DNA from: Arcticibacter tournemirensis
Lineage (GTDB): Bacteria; Bacteroidota; Bacteroidia; Sphingobacteriales; Sphingobacteriaceae
NCBI RefSeq assembly: GCF_006716645.1
Contig: NZ_VFPL01000001.1
Span: 1,798,001 to 1,862,000 of the forward strand
Reading direction: 5' to 3'
Length of the DNA: 64,000 nt
The position numbers and the translations under genes are program-made. The notes beneath the pieces are model-generated. The model searched no databases, was not told where the DNA came from, and saw only the letters and a list, made by a program, of their open reading frames with translations. The first letter of the stretch is position 1; the number at the start of each line of letters is the position of its first letter. Positions 18,307 to 26,529 of the stretch are shown here, one piece after another.

Positions 18307-19488
18307 TCATAGTCCAAAATATTTCATATAAGTATCGAGGTCTTTATCTCCCCGGCCCGAAAGGCAAACGACTACAGTCTCATTACCTTCAAACTTCATC
18401 TTGTCGAGATAGGCAAAGGCATGAGCACTTTCGATTGCAGGGATAATGCCTTCAAGTTTCGCCAGCTGCAGTCCTGCCTGCATCGCTTCATCATCAGTAA
18501 TACTTACATATTCAGCTCGCTTTGAAGCATAAAGATGGGCGTGTTGCGGGCCGATACCAGGGTAATCGAGGCCTGCTGATATAGAGTAGGGTTCTACAAC
18601 CTGGCCATCTTCAGTTTGCATTACTATTGAGCGGCTGCCGTGAAGCACCCCTTCTTTGCCGAGCAGGGTTGTAGCCGCAGATTCTCCTGTTTCTACTCCT
18701 TTACCTGCAGCTTCTACCGCAATCAGTTTAACATCATCGTCGTCGAGGAAATGGTAAAACATTCCCATCGCATTACTTCCGCCTCCAACACAAGCAAGAA
18801 CATAGTCAGGGTTCGATTTACCTGTTTTCTCCTTTAGCTGCCATTTAGTTTCCTCTGAAATAATTGACTGGAACCGCGCTACCATATCCGGATAAGGATG
18901 TGGACCCACTACCGATCCGATGATGTAATGCGTGTCGGCAGGGTTGTTGATCCAGTCGCGTAAAGCCTCGTTTGTTGCGTCCTTTAGTGTTCTGCTTCCC
19001 GAAAGGGCCGGAATTACCGTAGCACCCATCATTTTCATCCGGGCAACATTAGGAGCCTGACGTTCAATATCCACTTCTCCCATGTATACGATGCATTCCA
19101 GGCCTTTTAAAGCGCACACGGTAGCAGTTGCTACTCCATGCTGCCCGGCTCCGGTTTCGGCAATAATGCGTTTCTTACCGAGGCGCTCTGCCAGCAGGAT
19201 CTGGCCCACTGTATTGTTGATCTTGTGCGCACCCGTATGATTCAGGTCCTCACGTTTTAAATAGATGGTGGTTCCGTACTTTTCCGACAGGCGCTCTGCC
19301 AGATAAAGCGGCGAAGGGCGGCCAACGTAGTCTTTCAGCAGTCCCATATACTCTTCTTTGAACTTGGGATCTGCAATCATTTCGAGGTAGACCTCATTTA
19401 GCTCTTTTATGTTAGGATACAGCATTTCGGGAATATAGGCCCCCCCGAAATTTCCATAATATCCTTTTTCGTTTACATGATAGCTCAT
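18307..19488 (-). CDS. trpB: Tryptophan synthase beta subunit
   Basis: PLP enzyme joining indole and serine to make tryptophan. The 393 residues show the PLP lysine in [13 protein letters not shown], the indole-site [12 protein letters not shown], the PLP-phosphate loop [13 protein letters not shown], and the C-terminal [13 protein letters not shown]. Its start overlaps the trpF stop by 4 bases (ATGA), implying coupled translation. It is a TrpB1-type protein, as expected next to trpA. Confidence 0.98.
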   Translation of the reverse strand: MSYHVNEKGYYGNFGGAYIPEMLYPNIKELNEVYLEMIADPKFKEEYMGLLKDYVGRPSPLYLAERLSEKYGTTIYLKREDLNHTGAHKINNTVGQILLAERLGKKRIIAETGAGQHGVATATVCALKGLECIVYMGEVDIERQAPNVARMKMMGATVIPALSGSRTLKDATNEALRDWINNPADTHYIIGSVVGPHPYPDMVARFQSIISEETKWQLKEKTGKSNPDYVLACVGGGSNAMGMFYHFLDDDDVKLIAVEAAGKGVETGESAATTLLGKEGVLHGSRSIVMQTEDGQVVEPYSISAGLDYPGIGPQHAHLYASKRAEYVSITDDEAMQAGLQLAKLEGIIPAIESAHAFAYLDKMKFEGNETVVVCLSGRGDKDLDTYMKYFGL

Positions 19489-20171
19489 AATTTCTCCTTT
19501 TCTGCTTGCGCAGACAACTTTTTTATATGTTCAAAAATGATATTTAATTTGTTAATGTCTTTTAGTCCAGGTTCTGTTTCGAACCTGCTGTTCAGGTCGA
19601 GTGCATACAGGTTGGCGGCATCAAAGTCACTGAGTGTTCCAATGTTTTCTATGCCCAATCCCCCGCTTAAGAAATATCCTTTCTTACTTTGGCTTTTTTT
19701 CAGGAGGTCCCAGTTAAACACTTTTCCTGAGCCGCCATGTGCCGGAGTTTTTGTATCGAACAGGAAGTAGTCGGTGGTTTCTTCATAAGCGTTGAGCATT
19801 CCATAATCAAACGATTCATCAATCCCGAATGCCTTGATCACTTCAATTCCTTCTAACCGGATTTGTCCGCATAATTCCGAAGGCTCATTTCCATGCAGTT
19901 GAACGGCATCAAGCTGGTATTTCTTTACCTTCTCTATGATCTCATTAAACGGGGCATTTACAAATACACCGGTCTTTTTAATTGTTTGCGGCAGGTTTCT
20001 CAGAATGTCTTCATTCAGGCTGTTTGCAAACCGTTTAGAAGCAGGGTAGAAGATGAAACCCATGTAGTCAGGATTTAATGCTGCTACCTGCATAATGTTT
20101 TCCGGCTCGCGCATGCCACAAACTTTGAGTTTGGGCCTGCTGACGTTCTTACTTATGCCTTGACCATTCAT
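19485..20171 (-). CDS. trpF: Phosphoribosylanthranilate isomerase
   Basis: Isomerises phosphoribosylanthranilate to the carboxyphenylamino-deoxyribulose phosphate. The 228-residue TIM barrel has the catalytic Cys in [12 protein letters not shown], the LHGNEP strand, the catalytic Asp in [15 protein letters not shown] and the phosphate site GGLGIENIG. Start and the trpD stop share one base. The next enzyme, TrpC (indole-glycerol-phosphate synthase), is not fused and not encoded in this window. Confidence 0.96.
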   Translation of the reverse strand: MNGQGISKNVSRPKLKVCGMREPENIMQVAALNPDYMGFIFYPASKRFANSLNEDILRNLPQTIKKTGVFVNAPFNEIIEKVKKYQLDAVQLHGNEPSELCGQIRLEGIEVIKAFGIDESFDYGMLNAYEETTDYFLFDTKTPAHGGSGKVFNWDLLKKSQSKKGYFLSGGLGIENIGTLSDFDAANLYALDLNSRFETEPGLKDINKLNIIFEHIKKLSAQAEKEKL

Positions 20172-21163
20172 CAGCTTATAGATAAGAGAGTTTTAAAGCT
20201 TACAAGCGCACGTTTGCTCAGGAGCGATTCCTCTGCTTCATAATAACAATCGGCAAAAGATTTGCCGCTGTGGATGGTTTTAATAGCCAGCGCTGCATTG
20301 CTCAGAACCACATTATTCTGTTCTGAAGTGCCTTTCCCTTCAAGCACATTCATAAAGATGGCTGCCGATTCCTCAACAGAACTTCCACCCCCTATTTGTT
20401 CCGGTTTTATCTTGTCAAAGCCCAACTGGTCAAGCGTGTAAATATATTCTCCATCATTAGAGAACGTTTTAAAGCTGCCTGTAAGCGAAATCTCGTCGTA
20501 CCCGTCGAGGGCATGTAAGATCGTATACTGTTTGTCCGACTTCTGGTACAGGTAAGCGTATATCCGGGCAAGCTCGAGACTGAATACCCCGACCACCTGG
20601 TATTTTGGCTTTGCAGGATTCACCATTGGGCCCAGCATATTGAAAAACGTTTTTACGCCAAGTTCCTTTCGGATCGGTCCTACGTTCTTCATCGCAGGAT
20701 GAAAAAGTGGCGCATGTAAAAAACAGATACCTGCCTCTTCCACGCTCTTTTTAAGATGCGACGTATCGTTACTAAACTTGTACCCCAGAAACTCCATTAC
20801 GTTGGATGACCCGCATCCCGAAGAAACACCATAGTTGCCATGCTTTGCTACACCATACCCGGCGCCGGCAACCACAAACGAGGCAAGTGTTGAGATATTG
20901 AATGTGTCTTTTCCATCACCGCCCGTACCGCACAGGTCGATCAGGTCGTACTGCTCTAATCCGGGGCTAAGGCAAAGGTCGAGCATGGCATCCCTGAATC
21001 CTTCCAGTTCGTCTACAGTAATGCTCCGCATACAATAGGCCGTCATGAAAGCAGCCATTTGAGATGTGTTGTATTTACCTCCGGTGATATTGGTTAAAAT
21101 GGCTTTTGCCTCCTGCGTGTTGAAGCTTTTGTGCTCAAATAAATGATTTAATATTTGTTTCAT
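20171..21163 (-). CDS. trpD: Anthranilate phosphoribosyltransferase
   Basis: Transfers phosphoribose from PRPP to anthranilate. The 330-residue protein shows the PRPP-binding DLCGTGGDGKDTFNIST (about 77-93), KHGNYGVSSGCGSSNVME and the metal-binding region around DGYDEISLTG. It is not fused to a TrpG amidotransferase. As first gene of the trpD-F-B-A operon it lies 27 bases after the leader terminator, so its transcription is directly exposed to attenuation. Confidence 0.97.
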   Translation of the reverse strand: MKQILNHLFEHKSFNTQEAKAILTNITGGKYNTSQMAAFMTAYCMRSITVDELEGFRDAMLDLCLSPGLEQYDLIDLCGTGGDGKDTFNISTLASFVVAGAGYGVAKHGNYGVSSGCGSSNVMEFLGYKFSNDTSHLKKSVEEAGICFLHAPLFHPAMKNVGPIRKELGVKTFFNMLGPMVNPAKPKYQVVGVFSLELARIYAYLYQKSDKQYTILHALDGYDEISLTGSFKTFSNDGEYIYTLDQLGFDKIKPEQIGGGSSVEESAAIFMNVLEGKGTSEQNNVVLSNAALAIKTIHSGKSFADCYYEAEESLLSKRALVSFKTLLSIS

Positions 21164-21190
21164 TATCTGTTTGTTTTTGCCCGCAAAGAC

Positions 21191-21218
21191 AAAAAAAAAG
21201 GTTGCCTTGCGGGCAACC
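21191..21218 (-). terminator. Attenuator terminator of the trp operon
   Basis: On the minus strand GGTTGCC-CGCAA-GGCAACC (21218-21200) is followed by nine T's (21199-21191), a textbook intrinsic terminator placed between the Trp-rich leader peptide and trpD. The 5' arm and loop could instead pair with GGCAAACTG just after the leader stop (21258-21250), the expected antiterminator. A 10-base perfect complement to the stem also occurs downstream at 21177-21186. Confidence 0.85.
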
Positions 21219-21257
21219 CTGTTTATCTTATAATAATTACTTACATATACAGTTTGC

Positions 21258-21277
21258 CACTACGATAAATCGAAGTG
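21258..21277 (-). promoter_or_regulatory. Leader hairpin (pause/protector) of the trp attenuator
   Basis: On the minus strand CACT-T-CGA-TTTA-TCG-T-AGTG folds into a 4+3 base-pair stem with one T-T mismatch. Its 5' arm begins right after the three Trp codons and its 3' arm runs into the antiterminator segment, so a ribosome stalled at Trp codons would block it. The structure is read by eye, without energy calculation. Confidence 0.6.
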
Positions 21278-21310
21278 CCACCACCAGATATGTATGTTGT
21301 TTATTTTCAT
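21260..21310 (-). CDS. trpL: trp operon leader peptide with three consecutive Trp codons
   Basis: A 16-codon reading frame, MKINNIHIWWWHFDLS, with ATG at 21310 and TAG at 21260. Three of 16 codons are tandem TGG, far above chance in a 51-base frame placed exactly between a promoter and a terminator ahead of trp genes. The peptide serves as a sensor: with scarce charged tRNA-Trp the ribosome stalls at WWW, the CACT hairpin cannot form, GGCAAACTG pairs with the terminator's 5' arm and the operon is read. The start is 4-7 bases from the predicted transcription start, so translation would begin nearly leaderless. Too short for ordinary gene finders. Confidence 0.87.
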   Translation of the reverse strand: MKINNIHIWWWHFDLS

Positions 21311-21320
21311 TCGTGTCTGA

Positions 21321-21350
21321 CAAATATGAATATATCTTTTGGTTTGACAA
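21321..21350 (-). promoter_or_regulatory. Promoter of the trp operon
   Basis: Minus strand: TTG (21350-21348), exactly 19 bases, then CATATTTG (21328-21321), one mismatch from TAnnTTTG. The predicted start of transcription, about 21314-21317, lies just ahead of the leader peptide ATG. Confidence 0.65.
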
Positions 21351-21360
21351 AATTTATTTT

Positions 21361-21695
21361 AAGGTATCAAGTATATAGTATCAAGTATCAAGACACAAGT
21401 ATCAAGACACAAGTATCAAGTTTGGTAAAATAGCAAAACATGTATTAACAGACTTGAGCAGTCGCTCATGAATTTTTCCATATTTTACCTATATTGTGAC
21501 GTCTAAAACAGGCAAGAACATCGCTTCAAGCTTATCGTAGAATTTATTAAAGCACATCCTGGTACGTACGTCTTGATACTTGATACTATATACCTGATAC
21601 TTGGATAATACGTACATCGTGATACTTGATATTAAATGCTTGATACTTGGATAATTCAGCGTCTTGATACCTGATACTAAATACTATACTAAAAT
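21361..21695. repeat. Inverted GTATCAAG word-repeat region upstream of yitT
   Basis: No gene is seen here. The left end (21365-21421) holds seven or so GTATCAAG words, and the right end (21570-21690) holds the reverse complement CTTGATAC repeatedly. A 24-base block at 21371-21394 is a perfect inverted copy of 21570-21593. The 175 bases between are ordinary AT-rich sequence. The right arm runs up to the yitT start codon and so occupies the place of its promoter and leader. Confidence 0.8.
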
Positions 21696-22580
21696 ATGAT
21701 TAACAGAAGAAAGAGGTACAATTTATCACTAAAACAACGATTACTAAAGATTCTTTTTGTTATTTTGGGAGTATTACTGGCGGCTTTTGGATTAAAGGGA
21801 TTCCTGCTTCCGAATGAATTCATCGATGGGGGAGTCACCGGGATATCCTTGTTAGCGAATCACATTACCGGCGTACCTGTTTCCGTATGGCTGCTTGTGT
21901 TTAACGCTCCTTTTATTCTTCTTGGTTTACGGCAGATCGGAAAACCCTTTGCTCTTTATACCCTGTTTGCGGTTGTAGGCCTGTCATTAGTGATTTTCTT
22001 TTTCGACTTTCCCGTAATAACGCATGATAAGCTGCTGATATCTATATTCGGCGGATTCTTCCTTGGAGCGGGTATCGGCTTTGCAATGAGGGGAGGATGC
22101 GTACTCGACGGTACTGAAATTATTGCAGTGTACATTAACCGCAAGAGTGTTTTCTCTATCGGTGATATCATCATGATCATCAATGTTGCGATCTTCATCT
22201 GTGCGGCTTTTATTTTAGGAATAGAGTCTGCATTATACTCGATACTAACCTATCTTTCTGCCTCGAAAACAGTGGATTTTATTATTCAGGGGATCGAGGA
22301 GTACACCGGAGTAACGATCATATCTGCCAAGAGCCACGAGATAAAGGAAGCAATCACAACAAATCTCAAGCGTGGCGTGACGGTGTATAAAGGAGAGCGC
22401 GGTTACGGTGGCAATCAGTACAGCGACAAAGAAATAGATATCATCTTTACGGTAGTAACCCGTCTCGAAGTATCCAAAATAAAGGATGTAGTTCGCTTGA
22501 TCGACAGGAAAGCCTTTATGGTGATGAATGTAATTTCCGAAACAAACGGGGGACTGATAAAAAGGAGACCGTTGCATTAA
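21696..22580 (+). CDS. YitT-family membrane protein
   Basis: 294 residues with five or six transmembrane helices in the first 190 (ILFVILGVLLAAFGLKGFLL, LLVFNAPFILLGL, LYTLFAVVGLSLVIFFF, SIFGGFFLGAGIGFAMRGG, DIIMIINVAIFICAAFIL) and a C-terminal cytoplasmic DUF2179 domain (VTIISAKSHEIKEAI, GVTVYKGERGYGG). The family is widespread; the transported or sensed molecule is not established. It stands alone, with the trp operon divergent and an SDR gene convergent. The sequence in front of the start is CTTGATAC repeat rather than a recognisable promoter. Confidence 0.93.
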   Translation: MINRRKRYNLSLKQRLLKILFVILGVLLAAFGLKGFLLPNEFIDGGVTGISLLANHITGVPVSVWLLVFNAPFILLGLRQIGKPFALYTLFAVVGLSLVIFFFDFPVITHDKLLISIFGGFFLGAGIGFAMRGGCVLDGTEIIAVYINRKSVFSIGDIIMIINVAIFICAAFILGIESALYSILTYLSASKTVDFIIQGIEEYTGVTIISAKSHEIKEAITTNLKRGVTVYKGERGYGGNQYSDKEIDIIFTVVTRLEVSKIKDVVRLIDRKAFMVMNVISETNGGLIKRRPLH

Positions 22581-22600
22581 AGAGCTGGAAACAGCTTTTT
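22579..22600 (+). terminator. Terminator of yitT
   Basis: AAAGAGCTG-GAAA-CAGCTTTTT pairs over nine positions (one G-T wobble) with a GNRA-type loop and ends in five T's. It begins at the last bases of the yitT stop codon. Confidence 0.7.
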
Positions 22601-22709
22601 AAAAGACAGTATTAGTAATTAGCATTAAATAGCAACAGCTAATCGCCCGCCGGAAAATAGCTATTAACAATGGCAATCAGCTTACAAGCAACTGCCAACA
22701 GCTATCCGC

Positions 22710-23525
22710 CTACTTAATCAACGGGTCTTTTTCTTTTGTGAACAGCTGATAAACTTTTTTATCGACCCAGGCGGGTAGCAGTTTGTTCATCAATACGGCC
22801 AGTTTTCCCTGCCCCGTCATAATCAGCGTGCGCTTCCTTTTAATGATGCCGTCGGCTATGATTGCGGCAACCTCTTCCGCGGTCATCATCTTGCCTTCAT
22901 CCATGCTGCTCTCGCCTTGCTGAGAACCATCTTTAGCGAGCGCTGTATTGCGGATATTCGATGCGGTGAAGCCCGGAGCTGCCACCATCACGTGAAGTCC
23001 TGTTTTTAAATTCTCTACTCTTAAAGCTTCCATAAATCCATTCATTGCGAATTTCGAAGCTGAGTAGCCCGTCCGGCCCGGCAGGCCACGGTAACCAGCG
23101 ATAGAAGATATGCCCACCACAGAGCCTTTGCTTTTCAGAAGCTCGGGAAGTGCATGCTTCGTGCAGTATACTGTTCCCCAGAAATTTACATCCATCAGAT
23201 TGCGTATCACTACCAGGTCGAGGTCCTTAAAAAGCGCTCTCATGCTGATTCCCGCATTATTTACGAGAATGTCAATCCCTCTGAATGTCAGTACGGCTTG
23301 TTTAATAAGATGCTTACAATCCTCTTCATTTGATACATCACATTGAACTGCAACCGCTTTTATATTGTATTCCTTTTCCAGTTCATCTGTTAGCTCGCAA
23401 AGCGAAACGTACTGCCGGGCTCCAAGAACAAGATTCGCCCCACGGCGCGCAAATTCCTCTGCGCAAGCCCTGCCTATTCCCGAAGAGGCCCCTGTGATGA
23501 TGATGGTTTTATTTTTAAGATCCAT
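22710..23525 (-). CDS. SDR-family NAD(P)-dependent oxidoreductase
   Basis: 271-residue Rossmann enzyme of the classical short-chain dehydrogenase group. Cofactor loop TGASSGIGRA at about 12-21, NNAGISM, the catalytic Ser in VGISSIAGYRG and the YxxxK motif GYSASKFAMNGF. An Arg after the first strand (GARQY) hints at NADP. A basic/amphipathic C-terminus (LAVLMNKLLPAWVDKKVYQL) suggests membrane association, as in DltE/YqjQ-like relatives. The ATG at 23525 is preferred over one six codons upstream. It lies downstream of recR on the same strand with a word-repeat tract between. Substrate unknown. Confidence 0.92.
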   Translation of the reverse strand: MDLKNKTIIITGASSGIGRACAEEFARRGANLVLGARQYVSLCELTDELEKEYNIKAVAVQCDVSNEEDCKHLIKQAVLTFRGIDILVNNAGISMRALFKDLDLVVIRNLMDVNFWGTVYCTKHALPELLKSKGSVVGISSIAGYRGLPGRTGYSASKFAMNGFMEALRVENLKTGLHVMVAAPGFTASNIRNTALAKDGSQQGESSMDEGKMMTAEEVAAIIADGIIKRKRTLIMTGQGKLAVLMNKLLPAWVDKKVYQLFTKEKDPLIK

Positions 23526-23526
23526 A

Positions 23527-23640
23527 CTTTTTAAAGAGTTCAAAGGTAAAAGTTCAAAGTAAAGAGTTCAACACAATTAATAATATTAAGTGCCTTGTCG
23601 CTGTCAACCTTCAACTCTTAACTCTCAACTTTCAACTCCA
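23527..23640. repeat. Word-repeat tract between recR and the SDR gene
   Basis: AGTTCAAAGTAAAGAGTTCAA and then CAACTCTTAACTCTCAAC words. The right end runs into the recR coding sequence: its last codons (V-E-S-stop) are themselves made of the repeat. The SDR promoter also lies within it. Confidence 0.65.
23541..23571 (-). promoter_or_regulatory. Candidate promoter of the SDR gene
   Basis: Minus strand: TTG (23571-23569), 20 bases, TACCTTTG (23548-23541), followed by a leader of about 10 bases to the ATG at 23525. It suggests that the SDR gene can be expressed apart from recR. Confidence 0.5.
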
Positions 23641-24236
23641 TACGGTACCCTCGTTGCTATAGAGCGTGCAAGAGTTATTTCATCGGCATATTCGATTTCT
23701 CCCCCGAAGGCGATTCCGCGGGCGATAGTGCTGATTTTCACTGGCAGGTCCTTCAGTTTTTTGAATATATAAAAGATAGTGGTGTCACCCTCCATTGTTG
23801 CACTGAGCGCGAGTATAACTTCCTCTATCTCTCCGGTTTTTACCCGCTCTACGAGGCGTTCTATGTTGAGATCCGAGGGGCCAATACCGTCCATAGGTGA
23901 AATCAGGCCTCCAAGTACATGATAGACGCCGTTATATTGATTCGTGTTCTCGATAGCCATAATGTCGCGCGTATCCTCTACAATACAAACTAAGGACTTG
24001 TCGCGTTTATTTGCCGAGCATACCCCGCATACTTCAGAGTCGGAAATGTTACCGCAAACCTTACAATAGCGTATTTCCCGCTTCAGGCGGGTCAGTGCAT
24101 CGCTTAAGTTCTCCACCTCCTGCGAGGATTGATTCAAAAGATGAAGCACCAGGCGAAGGGCGGTTTTCTGGCCCACTCCCGGGAGCTTTGAGAATTCATT
24201 TACAGCATTTTCCAGTAAACGCGAGGAAAAGTTCAT
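23625..24236 (-). CDS. recR: Recombination mediator RecR
   Basis: Works with RecF/RecO to load RecA on gapped DNA. 203 residues: N-terminal helix-hairpin-helix ([17 protein letters not shown]), a four-Cys zinc finger ([17 protein letters not shown], about 57-73), a Toprim domain ([28 protein letters not shown]) and the C-terminal Walker-B-like part ([24 protein letters not shown]). The ATG at 24236 is standard for the family; a start five codons upstream is possible. A TACCTTTG element ends four bases from this ATG, suggesting a leaderless transcript. The last residues (VES) come from the adjoining repeat tract. Confidence 0.96.
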   Translation of the reverse strand: MNFSSRLLENAVNEFSKLPGVGQKTALRLVLHLLNQSSQEVENLSDALTRLKREIRYCKVCGNISDSEVCGVCSANKRDKSLVCIVEDTRDIMAIENTNQYNGVYHVLGGLISPMDGIGPSDLNIERLVERVKTGEIEEVILALSATMEGDTTIFYIFKKLKDLPVKISTIARGIAFGGEIEYADEITLARSIATRVPYGVES

Positions 24237-24240
24237 CCTG

Positions 24241-24248
24241 CAAAGGTA
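24241..24248 (-). promoter_or_regulatory. Candidate -7 element of recR
   Basis: Minus strand TACCTTTG followed by CAGG and the ATG, so transcription would start at or next to the initiation codon. No perfect TTG is found at the -33 position. Confidence 0.45.
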
Positions 24249-24610
24249 CATAGGAGATTCTGTGATTGAAAACAGGAATTGGATTTATACGATACCGACC
24301 GCTTCGCACCCGCTTCAGAACCGCTTCAGAGCGGATAGCACTCACTTAGGGACCATGCTTTGTCTTCCTCCCGTGCTTCTTCGAGAAATATCGAAGAAGC
24401 ACGGGAGCGAGCGGCAGTCTGCATCGAAGATAGAGTCGCGCCTTTCAAAAGAAGTTCCGTATCCGTTCAGACAGATGTCTTGAATAACCAACAAGCGAAA
24501 TGAATTGTAAACTTATTTTTCTTACATTTAGCGCCCTGTTTCAGAATTTTATCTTAGTTTATAAATTGCAGGAGCAAACAACATTGTACTAAATACTATT
24601 AATTGAAAAT
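24249..24610. other. Non-coding gap between recR and the LOG-family gene, with a long perfect palindrome
   Basis: No supported gene. It contains CTCCCGTGCTTCTTCGA (24368-24384), a 6-base loop, and its perfect inverted copy (24391-24407), plus a small CCGCT-TCAG-AGCGG hairpin near 24330. The last 110 bases are AT-rich and should hold the promoter of the gene at 24611; TACATTTA around 24522 is a weak -7 candidate. Confidence 0.7.
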
Positions 24611-25315
24611 ATGACAAGTGACGAGAAAATAAGAAACGCGTTCGACAATAAGGATTGGCAGGAGATTAAAGTAACTGACTCCTGGCAGATTTTTAAAATA
24701 ATGGCCGAATTTGTTGAAGGCTTTGAAAAACTGGCCAAGATAGGTCCCTGTGTGTCTATATTCGGTTCCGCGAGGACCCCGCAGGATAGTAAATATTACA
24801 AGATGGCAGAGGAGATAGCCGCCCTGCTAACCGAGCACGGTTATGGTGTGATATCGGGGGGAGGCCCGGGGATTATGGAAGCCGCCAATAAAGGCGCTTA
24901 TGAAGCAGGCGGTAAGTCTGTAGGATTAAATATTGAACTGCCTTTTGAACAGTTCCATAATAAATACATCGATCGCGATAAACTGATGGAGTTCAATTAC
25001 TTCTTCGTCAGAAAGGTAATGTTTATGAAATACTCTCAGGGTTTTATTGTACTGCCAGGTGGATTTGGAACAATGGATGAGATGTTTGAGGCCATTACTC
25101 TTATTCAAACAGGAAAAATTGCACGCTTCCCGATTGTCCTTGTCGGTAAAGAATACTGGAGCGGACTACTCGACTGGGTAGAAAACCATATGCTTGACGC
25201 AAAGAATATCAGTGAAGATGATTTGAACCTTTACCGTGTAGTAGACACCGCTGAAGAAGCTGCAGAACACATCTTCAGGTTCTATAATAAATATGTGCTG
25301 AAACCTAACTTCTGA
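24611..25315 (+). CDS. LOG-family (TIGR00730) nucleoside 5'-monophosphate phosphoribohydrolase
   Basis: 234-residue Rossmann-fold protein of the Lonely-Guy family, which releases a base from nucleoside 5'-monophosphates (cytokinin activation in plants, nucleotide salvage or clean-up in bacteria). Signature motifs: SIFGSARTP, VISGGGPGIMEAANKGA (about 79-95) and the catalytic PGGFGTMDEMFE (about 148-159), with the Arg in FFVRKVMF. The N-terminal 50 residues form a helical extension. It is a single gene ending in a bidirectional terminator. Exact substrate unknown. Confidence 0.93.
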   Translation: MTSDEKIRNAFDNKDWQEIKVTDSWQIFKIMAEFVEGFEKLAKIGPCVSIFGSARTPQDSKYYKMAEEIAALLTEHGYGVISGGGPGIMEAANKGAYEAGGKSVGLNIELPFEQFHNKYIDRDKLMEFNYFFVRKVMFMKYSQGFIVLPGGFGTMDEMFEAITLIQTGKIARFPIVLVGKEYWSGLLDWVENHMLDAKNISEDDLNLYRVVDTAEEAAEHIFRFYNKYVLKPNF

Positions 25316-25328
25316 TAGTATATACTCT

Positions 25329-25366
25329 GCATTTAAAAATACACATTTGCGTGCATTTTTAAATGC
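25329..25366. terminator. Bidirectional terminator-like hairpin
   Basis: GCATTTAAAAAT (25329-25340) and ATTTTTAAATGC (25355-25366) are perfect complements over 12 bases, with an A/T-rich stem that gives U-rich runs on either strand. It lies between two convergent genes. Confidence 0.65.
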
Positions 25367-25385
25367 AAGTACATACTATGTATCC

Positions 25386-26423
25386 TTACCTCCAGTCTAT
25401 AGACACAGAGCCTGCAGAGGTACGCACATATACATCGGTTCCTCCTCCGTTAAGACTGCCTTTTATTTTATCTTTTTCTACAATACCGTTAAAGTTATTC
25501 AACGTTCCTGCATTGATCCTTCCGCCATTCAGGTCGAGGTTGAACCCTTTGTTTTTCGGCAGCGCTAATGTTGCACTTCCGGCACTGACGTTTATTTTTA
25601 CAAATTTCCCGGGCGTGGTGAAGGAAGCCGTCACTCCTCCTGCACTCGTAGAGGCATCCAAACTACATGCCAGTTGTTCTAAACGAATGCTGCCTCCGGA
25701 AGTATGCGAGAAAAGCTCTCCGGAAATGCTATTTCCACTGATACTGCCTCCGCTGGTCCTGGCTTTTATATTGCCTTGCAGTTGCTCCAGTTTTAATGAA
25801 CCTCCTGAAGTGGACAGATCAATTGTTCCATTGCATTTAACCGCTTCGATGCTGCCTCCACTGGTCTTAAGATCTACTGTTCCTTTGCTGTTGGCAACAT
25901 AGATACTGCCCCCCGATGTCTTTCCTGACAGCATCCCGCTTAGGCCCTCAATATGCAGACTACCGCCACTGGTGCTGAAGTCATGATTGCCTGATAAATC
26001 TGACAGCCTGATGCTTCCGACACTCGTATGAAGTTTAGAAGAGATTTTAGAAGGGACGAAGATCCTGAACGAAATACTTAACGACTTCTTCCAGTTGATG
26101 TTTCCTTTTGATGAAGCAATAGCCCTTAGTTCGTCGCCGCTTACAGCGATGTCAATGTCATAGTTTTCAGAGAGCAGTTTCTTTATTTCCTCGTCGGAGA
26201 TGTTACGGTTATTGCCATTGGTCCTGACATACACCTCTACTTTTGCCTCCTTTTCACTGCTACCCGTTACCGTAAGGCTGCCGCCAGAGGTTTCAGCTTT
26301 AACGTTCATAATACTTGTTCCATTAAAGGACTTTGTTAAATAAGGCAGGCCAGAATCCTTCTGACGTGCCGTTGCCGGAATTAATTGTGATAAAATCAGC
26401 GTTAATAAAATCAGTCTTTTCAT
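25386..26423 (-). CDS. DUF4097-family beta-solenoid protein (putative surface adhesin)
   Basis: 345 residues. A signal peptide (LILLTLILSQLIPATARQ) precedes a long series of strand-turn repeats whose turns read TSGGSI/TSGGSL (at least eight, from about residue 48 to 230), then TSAGGV and SAGSV variants. This regular ladder is typical of DUF4097 head-GIN-like domains, often beside regulators or transport genes in Bacteroidota. It ends in GSVSIDWR. It follows the MacB-type permease gene on the same strand across a word-repeat tract, so co-transcription is possible. Precise role unknown. Confidence 0.88.
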   Translation of the reverse strand: MKRLILLTLILSQLIPATARQKDSGLPYLTKSFNGTSIMNVKAETSGGSLTVTGSSEKEAKVEVYVRTNGNNRNISDEEIKKLLSENYDIDIAVSGDELRAIASSKGNINWKKSLSISFRIFVPSKISSKLHTSVGSIRLSDLSGNHDFSTSGGSLHIEGLSGMLSGKTSGGSIYVANSKGTVDLKTSGGSIEAVKCNGTIDLSTSGGSLKLEQLQGNIKARTSGGSISGNSISGELFSHTSGGSIRLEQLACSLDASTSAGGVTASFTTPGKFVKINVSAGSATLALPKNKGFNLDLNGGRINAGTLNNFNGIVEKDKIKGSLNGGGTDVYVRTSAGSVSIDWR

Positions 26424-26449
26424 TTTTTGTAATTTAAAAGGTTATATAA

Positions 26450-26525
26450 TTGAGCTGTCAGCTTTCAGCTATCAGCTTGTTACCCTTCAACTTTCAACCT
26501 TCAACCTTCAACTTTCAACCCAATA
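26450..26525. repeat. Word-repeat tract (CAACTTTCAACCTTCAAC type)
   Basis: Two blocks: CTGTCAGCTTTCAGCTATCAG, then CAACTTTCAACCTTCAACC several times. It lies directly downstream of the permease stop at 26530. Confidence 0.75.
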
Positions 26526-26529
26526 GCGG

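Noticed and set aside
24262-24483. 73-codon frame in the recR/LOG gap
   Set aside because: It reads straight through the perfect palindrome, has no start signal and no family resemblance.
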